Part shown: piece after piece, positions 33,844-44,251 of the stretch
How positions within the stretch are numbered: the first letter of the stretch is position 1
Layout: every line of letters starts with the position of its first letter
Program-made: the position numbers and the translations under genes
Notes under the pieces: model-generated
What the model was told of the DNA's origin: nothing
Seen by the model: the letters and a program-made list of their open reading frames with translations, nothing else
The model's database searches: none
Assembly (NCBI RefSeq): GCF_016887565.1
Contig: NZ_CP069396.1
Location: 3,933,001 to 3,997,000 of the forward strand
Direction: 5' to 3'
Source of the DNA: Archangium violaceum
Lineage (GTDB): Bacteria > Myxococcota > Myxococcia > Myxococcales > Myxococcaceae
DNA: 64,000 bases

Positions 33844-34325
33844 GGCTGACCTCCCCGTGCCGCCTCCTGCTGCTGCTCGGGCGTGCCCAGGATGGCGTTG
33901 TTCAGCACGCCACCGCTGATGAGATCCGCGTCGTCACCGGAACCGCCGGGCAGGCCGTCGGCGCCATAGGACATGACGTAACCCTTCCCGCCGTCCATCC
34001 GGTACTGGTACGGGCGTCCCCAGGGATCCACGGGCATCTCCTTCAGCAAGCCCACCTGGACGAGGGGATAGAAGTTCTCCGCCTGGGAGGGGAAGCGGCC
34101 GGTGATGCGGTGGAAGGACTTGAAGTAGCCCTCCAGGCCGCGGATCTCCGCGCGCGTCTGACGCTGCAGCGGGCTGAGCGTCGAGTCGAAGGTGAGGCTG
34201 GCGATGCCGAAGGCGCCCGCCGTGGCCACGAGGATGACCCCGCCGACGAGGAGCCGTCCCACGCGGGACGGGCGCACCGTCGCTTCGGCCTGCTGCTGCG
34301 TGGGAGCGTGCTCTGGGGTCGTCAT
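33840..34325 (-). CDS. GspG-like T2SS protein without prepilin leader
   Basis: 161 residues. The C-terminal part closely resembles the GspG globular domain: GRFPSQAENFYPLV, MPVDPWGRPYQYR, MSYGADGLPGG and GDDADLIS, including the Asp-rich calcium loop. The N-terminus, however, is a polar ~23-residue segment followed by a membrane helix (LLVGGVILVATAGAFGIASL). It has no G/FTLxE prepilin-peptidase site. It therefore looks like a GspG paralogue that stays in the inner membrane. It sits between gspG and gspH, with 22 bp to gspG, and overlaps gspH by four bases. Confidence 0.75.
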   Translation of the reverse strand: MTTPEHAPTQQQAEATVRPSRVGRLLVGGVILVATAGAFGIASLTFDSTLSPLQRQTRAEIRGLEGYFKSFHRITGRFPSQAENFYPLVQVGLLKEMPVDPWGRPYQYRMDGGKGYVMSYGADGLPGGSGDDADLISGGVLNNAILGTPEQQQEAARGGQP

Positions 34326-34347
34326 GGGGTCCTCTCGCGTTTCCTTG

Positions 34348-34764
34348 CTACTTCTGGGCCGCGCCGTCGCGCGAGGAGATGTCCGCGTCGGGACCCTCGC
34401 CGCCCTGCGTGCCGTCGGCGCCGTAGGAGATGATGACGGGCTTGCCGCCCTCGTTCATGTACACGTACTCGTGGCCCCAGGGGTCGGTGGGCACGCGCTC
34501 CAGGTTGTTCGTGTCCACCAGCGCCTTCAGGCCGGTGCCCGTGTCGGGGAACTTGCCCTTCTTCGTGTAGTAGAGCTTGAGGGCCTGCTGGATGTTGCCG
34601 ATGTCCAGCCGGGCCGTGTCCTGCTTGGCCTCGTCCAGCTTCGGAATCACCGCCACGCCCACCGCGGCCATGATGAGACCCAGGATGGTGATCACCACCA
34701 TGATCTCGATGAGGGTCATGCCGCGCTGGCGGCGGCGCTGCTGCTGGGTCTTCTTGTCGCTCAT
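34348..34764 (-). CDS. gspG: Type II secretion major pseudopilin G
   Basis: 138 residues from ATG 34764, preceded by AGGAAAG. Prepilin site RQRGMTLIEIMVVITILGLI, then the shaft subunit fold with GKFPDTGTGLKALV, VPTDPWGHEYVY and the calcium loop SYGADGTQGGEGPDADI. GspG polymerises into the pseudopilus that pushes substrates through the secretin. It lies directly downstream of the 49-residue ORF. Confidence 0.92.
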   Translation of the reverse strand: MSDKKTQQQRRRQRGMTLIEIMVVITILGLIMAAVGVAVIPKLDEAKQDTARLDIGNIQQALKLYYTKKGKFPDTGTGLKALVDTNNLERVPTDPWGHEYVYMNEGGKPVIISYGADGTQGGEGPDADISSRDGAAQK

Positions 34765-34790
34765 GTCTTTCCTCATGTTGTCAAAATGTC

Positions 34791-34940
34791 CTAGGGCTGA
34801 GTCGCGCTGCTGGTGGCCGCCGTGCCGGCCTCGGAGTTGGAGGAGTACAGCGCCACCCCCACGGTCAGCAGCGTCGCCGTCAGGGCGAGCAGCGCCGCCA
34901 GGGTGACGCGCTGGATCCACCGGTCGAGCGAGTCGTTCAT
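34791..34940 (-). CDS. 49-residue single-pass membrane peptide within the gsp operon
   Basis: ATG at 34940 with GGAGG seven bases upstream; stop TAG at 34793-34791. The peptide starts MNDSLDRWIQRV, continues into a hydrophobic helix (TLAALLALTATLLTVGVALY) and ends with a polar SSNSEAGTAATSSATQP tail, so it is a bitopic inner-membrane peptide. It fills the gap between gspF (13 bp upstream) and gspG (26 bp downstream). No known Gsp protein matches. It may be a small structural or regulatory subunit of the secretion machine. Confidence 0.65.
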   Translation of the reverse strand: MNDSLDRWIQRVTLAALLALTATLLTVGVALYSSNSEAGTAATSSATQP

Positions 34941-34953
34941 CGTGAAGCCTCCG

Positions 34954-36210
34954 TCACCGGATGGCCGAGTTCACCTGCAGAATCGGCATCAGGACCGAGA
35001 AGGCCACGAATGCAATGATTACGCCCATGAACACGGTGAGGATGGGCTCGAGCATGGAGGTGAGGGCGCCGATGCGCACGTTCACCTGGTTCTCGTAGCT
35101 GTCCGCCACCGACAACAGCATGTCCTCCAGCTGGCCGGAGCGCTCGCCAATGGAGACCATGTGGTAGACGAGCGGCGGGAACTCGCCCGAGCGCTTGAGG
35201 GGCGCGGCGATGCTCTCGCCCTCCCGGACGGCGTCGCGGGCCTTCTCCACCACGTCGGACAGCACCGAGTTGGTCACCACCGCCTTGGTGATGTCCATGG
35301 CCGTCAGCAGGGGCACGCCGCTCTTGAGGAGCGTGGCGAGCGTGCGGGCGAAGCGCGAGATGGCCAGCAGGCGCAGCAGGCTGCCGAAGATGGGCGCCTT
35401 GAGGGCGAAGCGGTCCCACACCGGCCGGCCCTTCGGGCTGCGGAAGTACGTCATCAGCGAGAAGACGATGAGGCCGACGAGCGGGAAGAGGATGAACCAC
35501 CAGTCGCGCAGGAAGTTGCTGCCCCAGATGAGGATGCGGGTGGTGATGGGCAGGGTGGCCTTCATCGTGGTGAAGATCTTCGTGACCTTCGGGATGACGA
35601 CCACCATCAGCATGGTGAGGATGCCCGCGCCCACCAGCATCATGATGGCGGGGTAGGTCATCGTGCCGATGATCTTCTGCTGCAGCTTGGACTGGCTCTC
35701 GGTGAAGTCCGCCAGGCGCAGGAGCACCGTGTCCAGCGCGCCCGAGTGCTCGCCGGCGCGAATCATGTTCACGTAGAGCGCGCCGAACACCTTCTGGTGC
35801 ACCGCGAGCGCGTCCGCCAGGGACGAGCCCTCGTTCACCCGGCTCTTCACCTCGGAGAGGATGAGCTTGAGCTTCTCCTTCTCCACCTGGTCCACCAGCG
35901 CGCTGAGCGACTCCACCAGGGTGACGCCCGCGCCCAGCAGGGTGGCGAGCTGGCGGGTGGTGATGGCGATGTCGTCGGTGGTGATGCGACCGCGCGCCAT
36001 CTTGCCGAAGTTCACCTCGCGGTCGGCCTGGGCCGCGTTGGCGCCCTTGCGCACGCCGGCACGGCCGCCCTCGGCCTGACCGATGACCTCCGTCAGGAAC
36101 TTGCCGTCCTTGCGCAGCTGGGAGCGCAGCGTCTTGGGCGAATCCGCCTCAAGCATTCCACGGATGGATTTTCCGGCCTGATCAAGGGCCTTGTACTCGA
36201 AGACTGGCAT
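34954..36210 (-). CDS. gspF: Type II secretion inner-membrane platform protein F
   Basis: 418 residues with the standard GspF layout: two cytoplasmic helical domains (TRQLATLLGAGVTLVESLSAL and the repeat SRFARTLATLLKSGVPLLTAMD) and three membrane helices, the last at the C-terminus. It forms the base of the pseudopilus and contacts GspE and GspL. It follows gspE after 66 bp that contain a hairpin with a T-run. Confidence 0.93.
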   Translation of the reverse strand: MPVFEYKALDQAGKSIRGMLEADSPKTLRSQLRKDGKFLTEVIGQAEGGRAGVRKGANAAQADREVNFGKMARGRITTDDIAITTRQLATLLGAGVTLVESLSALVDQVEKEKLKLILSEVKSRVNEGSSLADALAVHQKVFGALYVNMIRAGEHSGALDTVLLRLADFTESQSKLQQKIIGTMTYPAIMMLVGAGILTMLMVVVIPKVTKIFTTMKATLPITTRILIWGSNFLRDWWFILFPLVGLIVFSLMTYFRSPKGRPVWDRFALKAPIFGSLLRLLAISRFARTLATLLKSGVPLLTAMDITKAVVTNSVLSDVVEKARDAVREGESIAAPLKRSGEFPPLVYHMVSIGERSGQLEDMLLSVADSYENQVNVRIGALTSMLEPILTVFMGVIIAFVAFSVLMPILQVNSAIR

Positions 36211-36224
36211 GGTGGCTCGCGCAG

Positions 36225-36274
36225 TAAAACCACACCCCGCGCCACTCCCTTCCGGGAGGGCCGGGGCGGGTGTG
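36225..36274 (-). terminator. Hairpin with T-run between gspE and gspF
   Basis: Read on the minus strand, arms CACACCC (36274-36268) and GGGTGTG (36237-36231) enclose a further CTCCC/GGGAG stem, and the sequence ends in GGTTTTAC. The shape is that of an intrinsic terminator. In the middle of an operon it could be an attenuator that lowers expression of gspF and later genes relative to gspC-D-E, or an mRNA processing signal. Confidence 0.45.
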
Positions 36275-36276
36275 CT

Positions 36277-38070
36277 TTAGAGATCCTCCTGGGTGATGCT
36301 GAGGACCTCGGCGATGGTGGTCTCTCCCAGGGCGATCTTGCGTGCGCCGTCGTCCAGCAGCGTCTTCATGCCGCTGGCCACGGCGGCCTTCTTGATGGTG
36401 GAGGCGTCCACGTTCTTGAGGGCCAGCTGGCGCACGGTCTCGTCCACGAGCAGCAGCTCGTAGATACCGGTGCGGCCGCGGTAGCCGTTCTGGCCGCAGG
36501 AGGGGCAGCCGGTGGCCCTGTAGATCTTCTCCACCCCGTAGCGCTCCTTGAGCGTCGCGCGGGTGAGGGTGATCTCCTTGAGCTCCTCGTCGGTGGGCGT
36601 GTACTGCACCCGGCAGTCCGGGCACACGCGGCGCACCAGGCGCTGGGCGAGGATGGCCGTGAGCGAGGAGGCCACGAGGAAGGGCTCCACGCCCATGTCC
36701 ACCAGACGGGTGACGGCGCTGGCCGCGTCGTTGGTGTGCACCGTGGAGAACACCAGGTGGCCCGTCAGCGACGCCTGGATGGCGATCTCCGCCGTCTCCT
36801 TGTCGCGGATTTCGCCCACCATGATGACGTCCGGGTCCTGACGCAGGAAGGAGCGCAGGCCCTGGGCGAAGGTGAGGCCGATCTTCGGGCTGATGGCCAT
36901 CTGGCCGATGCCCTTGAGCTGGTACTCGACCGGGTCCTCGACGGTGAGGATGTTGAGGTCCGGGGTGTTGATGCGCGAGAGCGCGCCGTAGAGCGTGGTC
37001 GTCTTGCCGCTACCGGTGGGGCCCGTCACCAGGACGATGCCGTGCGGGCGGCGGATGACGTGCTCCATGCCCTCGAGCGTGTGGGCCGCCATGCCCAGCT
37101 CGGTCAGGTCCAAGAGCGTGGTGTTCTTGTCCAGCAAGCGCATGACGATGCGCTCGCCGAAGGTGGTGGGGATGGTGGACAGACGGATGTCGATGTCGCG
37201 GCCGGCCAGCTTGATGCGGATGCGGCCGTCCTGCGGCAGGCGCTTCTCCGCGATGTTCAGCTGCCCCATCACCTTCACGCGGCTGACGATGGCGCTCTGG
37301 TAGCGCTTGGGCGGCTTGATGATCTCCTGCAGCACGCCGTCCACGCGGAAGCGCACCATGAGCTCGCGCTCCATGGGCTCGATGTGGATGTCGCTGGCGC
37401 GCTCCTTGGCGGCGCGGAAGAGCACGGAGTTGACGAGCCGGATGATGGGCGCCTCGTCGCTCTCCGCGTCGAGGATGTCCTTGGGCTCGTCCAGCTCGTG
37501 GGCGAGCGAGTCCAGGTCCGTCGCCTCCAGCTCGTCCACCAGCTGTTCGGCCTCGTTGGTGGCGCGGTCATAGACGCTGTTGATGGCGTCCACGATGGTG
37601 GAGGCGAGCGCGATGCGCGGGTGGACGTTCTGCCCCAGCAGCATCCGCGCATGGTCCAGCACGGTGGTGTCCAGCGGATCCGCCACGGCCAGGGCCACCG
37701 CGTCCCCGTCCACGGACAGGGGGAGGATGCGCGCCTGCTTGGCGAAGTTGATGGGCACCCGCTTGATGAGCTCCGCGTCCACCTCCTCGAGGAAGATGCG
37801 CGCCAGGTAGGGCAGGTCCAGCTGGAGGCCGAGCGCCTTGGCCACGTCCTCCTCGCCGAGGGCCTTGATGCCCACCAGGATCTCCCCCAGCCGGCCGCCC
37901 TTCTCGGCCTGGAGCTGGAGCGCCTCCTGGAGCTTCTCCTCGGAGAGGCCACAGGTGTGGCGGAGGATCTCCCCCAGCGGTCGGCCGCACAGGTAGGCGG
38001 GACCGTGGGCGACGACCTGGGTGGCGGTGTCGGCGGGCTTGGCGAGCGGGGCGTCAGCGAGCAGGCTCAT
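36277..38070 (-). CDS. gspE: Type II secretion ATPase E
   Basis: 597 residues. An N-terminal domain (about 30-150) precedes the RecA-like ATPase with Walker A GPTGSGKTTTLYG (near 350), Asp box, Walker B MVGEIRDKETAEIA and His box. The four-Cys zinc module is at about 478-530 (VCPDC, CPSCG). It powers pseudopilus assembly at the cytoplasmic side of the inner membrane. Its start is three bases after gspD stops. Confidence 0.94.
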   Translation of the reverse strand: MSLLADAPLAKPADTATQVVAHGPAYLCGRPLGEILRHTCGLSEEKLQEALQLQAEKGGRLGEILVGIKALGEEDVAKALGLQLDLPYLARIFLEEVDAELIKRVPINFAKQARILPLSVDGDAVALAVADPLDTTVLDHARMLLGQNVHPRIALASTIVDAINSVYDRATNEAEQLVDELEATDLDSLAHELDEPKDILDAESDEAPIIRLVNSVLFRAAKERASDIHIEPMERELMVRFRVDGVLQEIIKPPKRYQSAIVSRVKVMGQLNIAEKRLPQDGRIRIKLAGRDIDIRLSTIPTTFGERIVMRLLDKNTTLLDLTELGMAAHTLEGMEHVIRRPHGIVLVTGPTGSGKTTTLYGALSRINTPDLNILTVEDPVEYQLKGIGQMAISPKIGLTFAQGLRSFLRQDPDVIMVGEIRDKETAEIAIQASLTGHLVFSTVHTNDAASAVTRLVDMGVEPFLVASSLTAILAQRLVRRVCPDCRVQYTPTDEELKEITLTRATLKERYGVEKIYRATGCPSCGQNGYRGRTGIYELLLVDETVRQLALKNVDASTIKKAAVASGMKTLLDDGARKIALGETTIAEVLSITQEDL

Positions 38071-38073
38071 GGT

Positions 38074-40617
38074 CTATCTCTCGTTCCCCGAATCCGGCTG
38101 GATGCGCAGACGCTCCTGATCCTCCGCGGGAGGCGCAGGCGGAGGTTGTACGGGGGGCTCCTCCGACGGCACTGGGGATACGGAACCCTCCTGCGGGGGC
38201 GGGACTTCCCCGGCCCGGGTGGGCGCCGAGCCGGCGGACGAGGGGCCGGCGGGAGCCTGGGAGCCCTCGGGCCGGATGACGCGCTCGCCCGGCAGACCGG
38301 GGCCGCCGTTCTCCACCTTGCTCTGCTCGGTGTACAGCACCTGGCGCATGCGGCTCAGCGGTCCGGCCTTGCGGGTGAAGTCCACCGGCACGTCGTAGCC
38401 GGCCACCTGCCCGTAGAACTGCTCCACGAACTGCTGCCGCTCGGCCATCTTGCGCTCGAAGATGCGCCGGAAGTCCGACTGCTCGCGGATGATGTAGGGC
38501 GTGAGGAAGAGCAGCAGGTTCGTCTTCGTCTTGCGCGTGGTGGTGTCCCGGAAGAGGTGGCCGAGCAGGGGCACGTCACCCAGGATGGGCACCTTGACGA
38601 CGGACTCGATGGTGCGGTCCTGCATGATGCCGCCGATGACCACCGTCTCCTGATCCTTCGCCACCACCGTCGTCTTGGCGCTGCGCTTGGAGGTGGTGGG
38701 ACCGAGCACCTGATCCGTCGAGGCGATCTCCTCGGTCTGCTCGGTGATGGTCATGCGGATGAAGTCGCTCTCGTTGATCTGCGGCTTGACGGTGAGCTTG
38801 AGCTCCACGTTCTGGCGGGTGATGGGGGCGTAGAGGCTGCCCAGGCCGCCCAGGGCGCCCAGCAGCGAGGAGGAGACGCCGCCGGCGGTGCCCGTGGTGC
38901 CGATGCCGGTGCCCAGCGAGGTGGGCGTGAAGCCCGACTGGAAGGGCACGTTCTGGCCCACGGTGATCTCCGCCTCCTCGTTGTCGCTGGTGAGGATGTG
39001 CGGGGTGGAGAGCACGTTGGCATCCGAGCTCTGCTGCATGGCCTGCAGCACCACGCCGAAGGCGGGGATGTCGATGCCCAGGTTCTTCAGCTCGGGGATG
39101 ACGGGGCCCTGGATGCCGGCGAGGAAGCCGCCGAAGCTGGCCAGGCTCGCCAGCGAGAAGGAGGGGGGCGTGCCGCTGGTGCTGTACTTGGTGCCGACGA
39201 TGCCCGAGCCCTGGCCGAGCGGCGTGCTCAACGAGTAGCCGGTGTGGAGGTTGAGGCCGAAGCGGTTGCTGCGGTCCAGGTTGACCTCCATGATGACCGC
39301 CTCGACGAACACCTGGCGGCGCGGCTTGTCCAGCTGCCGGATGACCCGGACGAGGCTGCGGTAGTCGCTCTGGCTGGCGATGATGACGAGCGAGTTGGTG
39401 CCCTTGTCCGCGGAGATCTTCACCTCACCGGCGAAGAGCTCGGCGGCGCTGGTGCCGCCACGGGGAGCGCCCGGGGTGGGCGGGGCCGGGATGGGGTTGC
39501 GAGGCCGGGTGGTGCTGCCCTGCGACAGCGTCTGCAGCGTGCTGGCCATCTCCTCCGCGTTGGCGTTCTCCAGCGGGTAGACGTTGATGCGCTCGGTGCC
39601 GGCGGTGGGGATGTCCAGCTCGCGCACCAGGCTCTGGATGCGCTCGAAGGCGGCGGGGCTGGCCACGACGATGAGCTTGTTGGTGCGCTCGTCGGGGATG
39701 ATCTGCGAGAAGGTCACCGGGCCGTTGGCCGAGCCCTCGGCGCCGCCGGGAGGGGGCACGCCCTCCATTCCGGGCGCGGGCTGACCGGGCATCACCGCGG
39801 GGGCACCCCGCTGGCCGGGGCGGCCACCGCCACCACTCTTCTGCTCGAAGAGCTTCTGCACCGTGCCGGCGACGTCCTGGGCGGTGGCGTACTGCACCGG
39901 GATGATGCGCACCTCGTCACTGGCCGCGCGCGAGTCGAGCTGGTCGATGAGACGCTCGAGCCGGTGCACGTTGGAGCCCACGTCGTTGATGATGATGATG
40001 TCCGGCGGGTACGGGATGGTGTCGCCGTCCTTGGACACCAGCTGCTGCAGCACGCCGCGGAGGGGCTCCACCTCCACGTTCTTGATGCGGAACAGCTTGG
40101 TGATCATCTGCTCGTTGGTGGTGTAGCTCGCGTCCGGATCCACCAGCGTGGGGATGGGGTTCTGCTTGGCGGCGCGCTTGTCGACGATCTTCAGGAAGCG
40201 CCCGTGCTGGTAGACGGACAGGCCGTTGGCGTCGAGCGCCGCGAGGAAGGCGGCGTAGAACTGGTCCGCGTCCACCTCCACCCGCCCGTTCTCCGGACCG
40301 ATGATGGAGATCTTCCCGCGCACGTTCTCCGGGAGGATGAAGGTGCGGCAGGTGGCGTCCGACACCGTCTGCACCAGCTTCTCGATGTCCACCTTGTCGA
40401 AGTAGATGCCGTAGCGGGCGCGGCGACGCACCTCCTCGCACGTGGGCGTGGGCCGCACGGTGGCGGCGCCGGCCTCGGGGCCGTTGGCGTTCTGCGGGGA
40501 GATCTGCCGATCGCCCGTATCTCCGGCGGGAGGCGGGCCAGGGCGGCGCTGCGCCAGCGCGGGCATGCTGCTCAGCCCGAGGCACAGCAGGAGCAACCAG
40601 GACGGAAGCGTCTTCAT
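38074..40617 (-). CDS. gspD: Type II secretion secretin D
   Basis: 847 residues. Signal peptide MKTLPSWLLLLCLGLSSMPALA, then N0-N3 ring domains (N1-N3 recognisable by EVRIIPVQYATA, ERINVYPLENANAEEM and IIASQSDYRSLVRVIRQLDKPRRQVFVEAVIMEV). The secretin barrel contains QNVPFQSG and VPILGDVPLLGHLF. A Pro/Glu-rich tail (about 790-847) may replace the usual pilotin-binding domain. It forms the outer-membrane channel. Starts 26 bp after gspC. Confidence 0.93.
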   Translation of the reverse strand: MKTLPSWLLLLCLGLSSMPALAQRRPGPPPAGDTGDRQISPQNANGPEAGAATVRPTPTCEEVRRRARYGIYFDKVDIEKLVQTVSDATCRTFILPENVRGKISIIGPENGRVEVDADQFYAAFLAALDANGLSVYQHGRFLKIVDKRAAKQNPIPTLVDPDASYTTNEQMITKLFRIKNVEVEPLRGVLQQLVSKDGDTIPYPPDIIIINDVGSNVHRLERLIDQLDSRAASDEVRIIPVQYATAQDVAGTVQKLFEQKSGGGGRPGQRGAPAVMPGQPAPGMEGVPPPGGAEGSANGPVTFSQIIPDERTNKLIVVASPAAFERIQSLVRELDIPTAGTERINVYPLENANAEEMASTLQTLSQGSTTRPRNPIPAPPTPGAPRGGTSAAELFAGEVKISADKGTNSLVIIASQSDYRSLVRVIRQLDKPRRQVFVEAVIMEVNLDRSNRFGLNLHTGYSLSTPLGQGSGIVGTKYSTSGTPPSFSLASLASFGGFLAGIQGPVIPELKNLGIDIPAFGVVLQAMQQSSDANVLSTPHILTSDNEEAEITVGQNVPFQSGFTPTSLGTGIGTTGTAGGVSSSLLGALGGLGSLYAPITRQNVELKLTVKPQINESDFIRMTITEQTEEIASTDQVLGPTTSKRSAKTTVVAKDQETVVIGGIMQDRTIESVVKVPILGDVPLLGHLFRDTTTRKTKTNLLLFLTPYIIREQSDFRRIFERKMAERQQFVEQFYGQVAGYDVPVDFTRKAGPLSRMRQVLYTEQSKVENGGPGLPGERVIRPEGSQAPAGPSSAGSAPTRAGEVPPPQEGSVSPVPSEEPPVQPPPAPPAEDQERLRIQPDSGNER

Positions 40618-40643
40618 GGAGGGGCGGGGTACTGCGGGTGGTG

Positions 40644-41555
40644 TTAGCGGATGGTGTAGTTCTTGCGGATGCTCGAGCCATTGCGCTCCAGCTCGATCTC
40701 GATCCGCGAGGCTTCCTTCAGCTTGGTGTAGACCTCGAGGGCCTTCTCCGGGCTGTTGAGCTCGAAGCCGTTGATGCGCTTGATGACGTCGCCGTTCTGG
40801 ACGCCGATCTTCGAGTAGATGGAGTCCGGGCGGATGGAGAAGAGCTTGAAGCCCTGCGCCTGGCCGTCCTTGAAGGCCGGCACGATGCGCGCCTGCATGG
40901 CCACGTCGTTGAGGTTGGCCAGGGTGCGGTCGATCTCCGTGCGAGGCACCTCGTAGTCGTTCTCGCTGAGGGCCTTGATGCCGTTGCCCATGCCGTTGCC
41001 GGGCGGCGGCTGCACGGGCGTGGTGACGGGCGGGGTGTAGGCGGCCACGGGCGCGGCGCCATCCCCGGGCTGGCCGTCGATGAACTCCTTGCGGCCATTG
41101 TTGAGGATGATGACGCGCTCGCGCTCGATGTCGATCACCTCGGCGCCCTGGATGCGGTCACCCACCATGTACGTGGTGGAGCGCTGGTTGTTCATGTCCT
41201 GCACCGAGGCCACCGACCACAGCTTGTCGCTGGCCACCAGGGTGCCCAGCAGCTTCACCCTCAGGCCGCTCTTCACCGGCGCGGCGTCGGGATCCACCAC
41301 GGGGGTGACGGGCTCGCTGACGATGGGGTCGGGCTCGGGCACGGCCACGCCGGTCAGGTCCGACACGCGCTTGAGATCCAGCGACGCCAACATCTCCAGG
41401 GGCTTCGCCTTCTGCGGCGCCGACACCTGGCCCGACGGCAGCGGGGTGAGGGCGGACTCCACGAACAGGTTCACCGTGCGCGCCGCCAGCAGTGCGACGA
41501 GCAGGATGAAGACCAGGTTCACGGTCCAGAAGTACTTGCGGAAGAAGAGTTCCAT
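40644..41555 (-). CDS. gspC: Type II secretion protein C
   Basis: 303 residues from ATG 41555, chosen because it opens with the usual GspC N-terminus MELFFRKYFWTVNL and membrane helix. A 16-residue longer reading from 41603 is possible, with no site visible for either. A Pro/Val linker, the homology region (LGTLVASDKLWSVASVQDM) and a C-terminal PDZ-like domain (IRPDSIYSKIGVQNGDVI) follow. GspC bridges the inner platform to the secretin. First gene of the operon; the 192 bp upstream carry a palindrome ATTCCGGAAT (41654-41663). Confidence 0.88.
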   Translation of the reverse strand: MELFFRKYFWTVNLVFILLVALLAARTVNLFVESALTPLPSGQVSAPQKAKPLEMLASLDLKRVSDLTGVAVPEPDPIVSEPVTPVVDPDAAPVKSGLRVKLLGTLVASDKLWSVASVQDMNNQRSTTYMVGDRIQGAEVIDIERERVIILNNGRKEFIDGQPGDGAAPVAAYTPPVTTPVQPPPGNGMGNGIKALSENDYEVPRTEIDRTLANLNDVAMQARIVPAFKDGQAQGFKLFSIRPDSIYSKIGVQNGDVIKRINGFELNSPEKALEVYTKLKEASRIEIELERNGSSIRKNYTIR

Positions 41556-41747
41556 CACGCGTCCAGAAAAGGCCTGCTCGGGATTGAGCAAGTGGGGTGC
41601 CATCCACGAAGGGGAGCGGGCAACCCGAGCCTTACAGCCAAGTGCTTGAAATCATTCCGGAATAAGCCAGGCCGTCCGGAGCAGGAGTCAGGGCCGCGAC
41701 GGCGTGGGACAAAATGTCAGCGGCCGGGAGGATGGCATGACGGGCTG

Positions 41748-43163
<1,416 letters not shown>

Positions 43164-43184
43164 GGTGCTGGCGCCTTGCAATCC

Positions 43185-44165
43185 CTATTCCTCGTCCTCG
43201 GCCAGCAGGGGGCCACTCATGCGGCCGAGGTCCTCGCGGTTCACCTTGTCCAGGTTGAACCGCCGGGCGCTGGAGATCATCCGGGACACGGTGGGGTCGA
43301 ACTCGGCGGTGCCCTCCTTCTTGAAGCGTAGGAAGTTGATGCGGGCCACGACGAAGTTCTTGAGGTAGGGGCTCTGCAGGCCGCGCTCCTTGAGGGAGGT
43401 CACCACGGAGGCCACGGCGTCATCCAGCTCCAGGAGCTTGTCGGCGCGGGCCTCGCGCACCCGGAGGGCCTCGGCCATGGGCAGTTCCAGGAAGGACTCC
43501 ACCCGCTTGATGAAGGGGTTGTAGGCGCCCCCGGAGAAGCGCGGCCGCTTCTCGTAGGCGGCCCCGAGGGTGAGGAAGGCGGGCTCCTCGAAGAGGTGGG
43601 CGAACTCCGACTCCCGCCCGGCGCGCGCCCCGGTGAGGCCCCGGTGCATGCGGATGACCTCGAGCGAGCGCTCCTTCAGGTTGTGCGCCTTCTCCGTGTT
43701 GAGGGCGAGGATCTGATACGCCACGTCCTCGTCGGGCAGCACCAGGGCCATGATGGACTTGCCGCCCAGCAGCTTCGAGGCCTGGAGCCGGTGGTTGCCG
43801 TTGGGCGTCCAGTACCTGCCCTCCTTGCGGATGGCGATGATGGGATCCAGGAAGCGATCCAACCGCTCCATGGCGCCCGCGAGCCGCTTCACATGGGGCT
43901 CGGAGACGTCGCGCTGGTACGGGGTGGGCTCCACCTTGTCGATGGGGAGGGCGGCGAACACCACCGTGTGCCCGCCCAGGGGGTCCCTGTAGACGCTCAG
44001 CACCTCGCCACCATCCTCCGAGATGCCTTGAATCAGCTCGGGAGACGGCATGTAGGACTCGCTGGCCACCTGCGCGGGGGTGAGACCGCGGGAGGCGGGC
44101 TCGGCCTTCTTGCGGCGGGGCCGACGGGTGGTGGTGGTTGTCTTGCGCGCTGCCTTCGCTGCCAT
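43185..44165 (-). CDS. ParB-like nuclease-domain protein
   Basis: 326 residues. A basic N-terminus (KAARKTTTTTRRPRRKKAE) is followed by a ParB/Srx-like domain with PTPYQRDVSEPHVKRLAGAM and WTPNGNHRLQASKLLG, where GNHR stands at the position of the GERR box of true ParB. The C-terminal half is helical. No helix-turn-helix of the Spo0J type is visible and no parA adjoins. It is therefore unlikely to be the chromosome-partition ParB. ParB-like proteins of this type can bind CTP or nick DNA; neither can be shown here. It leads a two-gene unit with the sigma-54 regulator. Confidence 0.78.
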   Translation of the reverse strand: MAAKAARKTTTTTRRPRRKKAEPASRGLTPAQVASESYMPSPELIQGISEDGGEVLSVYRDPLGGHTVVFAALPIDKVEPTPYQRDVSEPHVKRLAGAMERLDRFLDPIIAIRKEGRYWTPNGNHRLQASKLLGGKSIMALVLPDEDVAYQILALNTEKAHNLKERSLEVIRMHRGLTGARAGRESEFAHLFEEPAFLTLGAAYEKRPRFSGGAYNPFIKRVESFLELPMAEALRVREARADKLLELDDAVASVVTSLKERGLQSPYLKNFVVARINFLRFKKEGTAEFDPTVSRMISSARRFNLDKVNREDLGRMSGPLLAEDEE

Positions 44166-44251
44166 GGACGTCCCCCTCGTCAGGAGGCGGGGACTCTATG
44201 CCAGCCGGGCTTCGGGTCACATCCCGGATTGGGGCCGTCTGTCCTCATGGA

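Noticed and set aside
34813-40647. Very long plus-strand open frame opposite gspD-gspF (1944 codons)
   Set aside because: It is the antisense shadow of confirmed gsp genes in GC-rich DNA. Its translation is His/Arg/Leu/Val-biased with no motif.
43185-44165. Chromosome-partition ParB
   Set aside because: GNHR replaces the GERR box, no helix-turn-helix of the Spo0J kind is seen and parA is absent.
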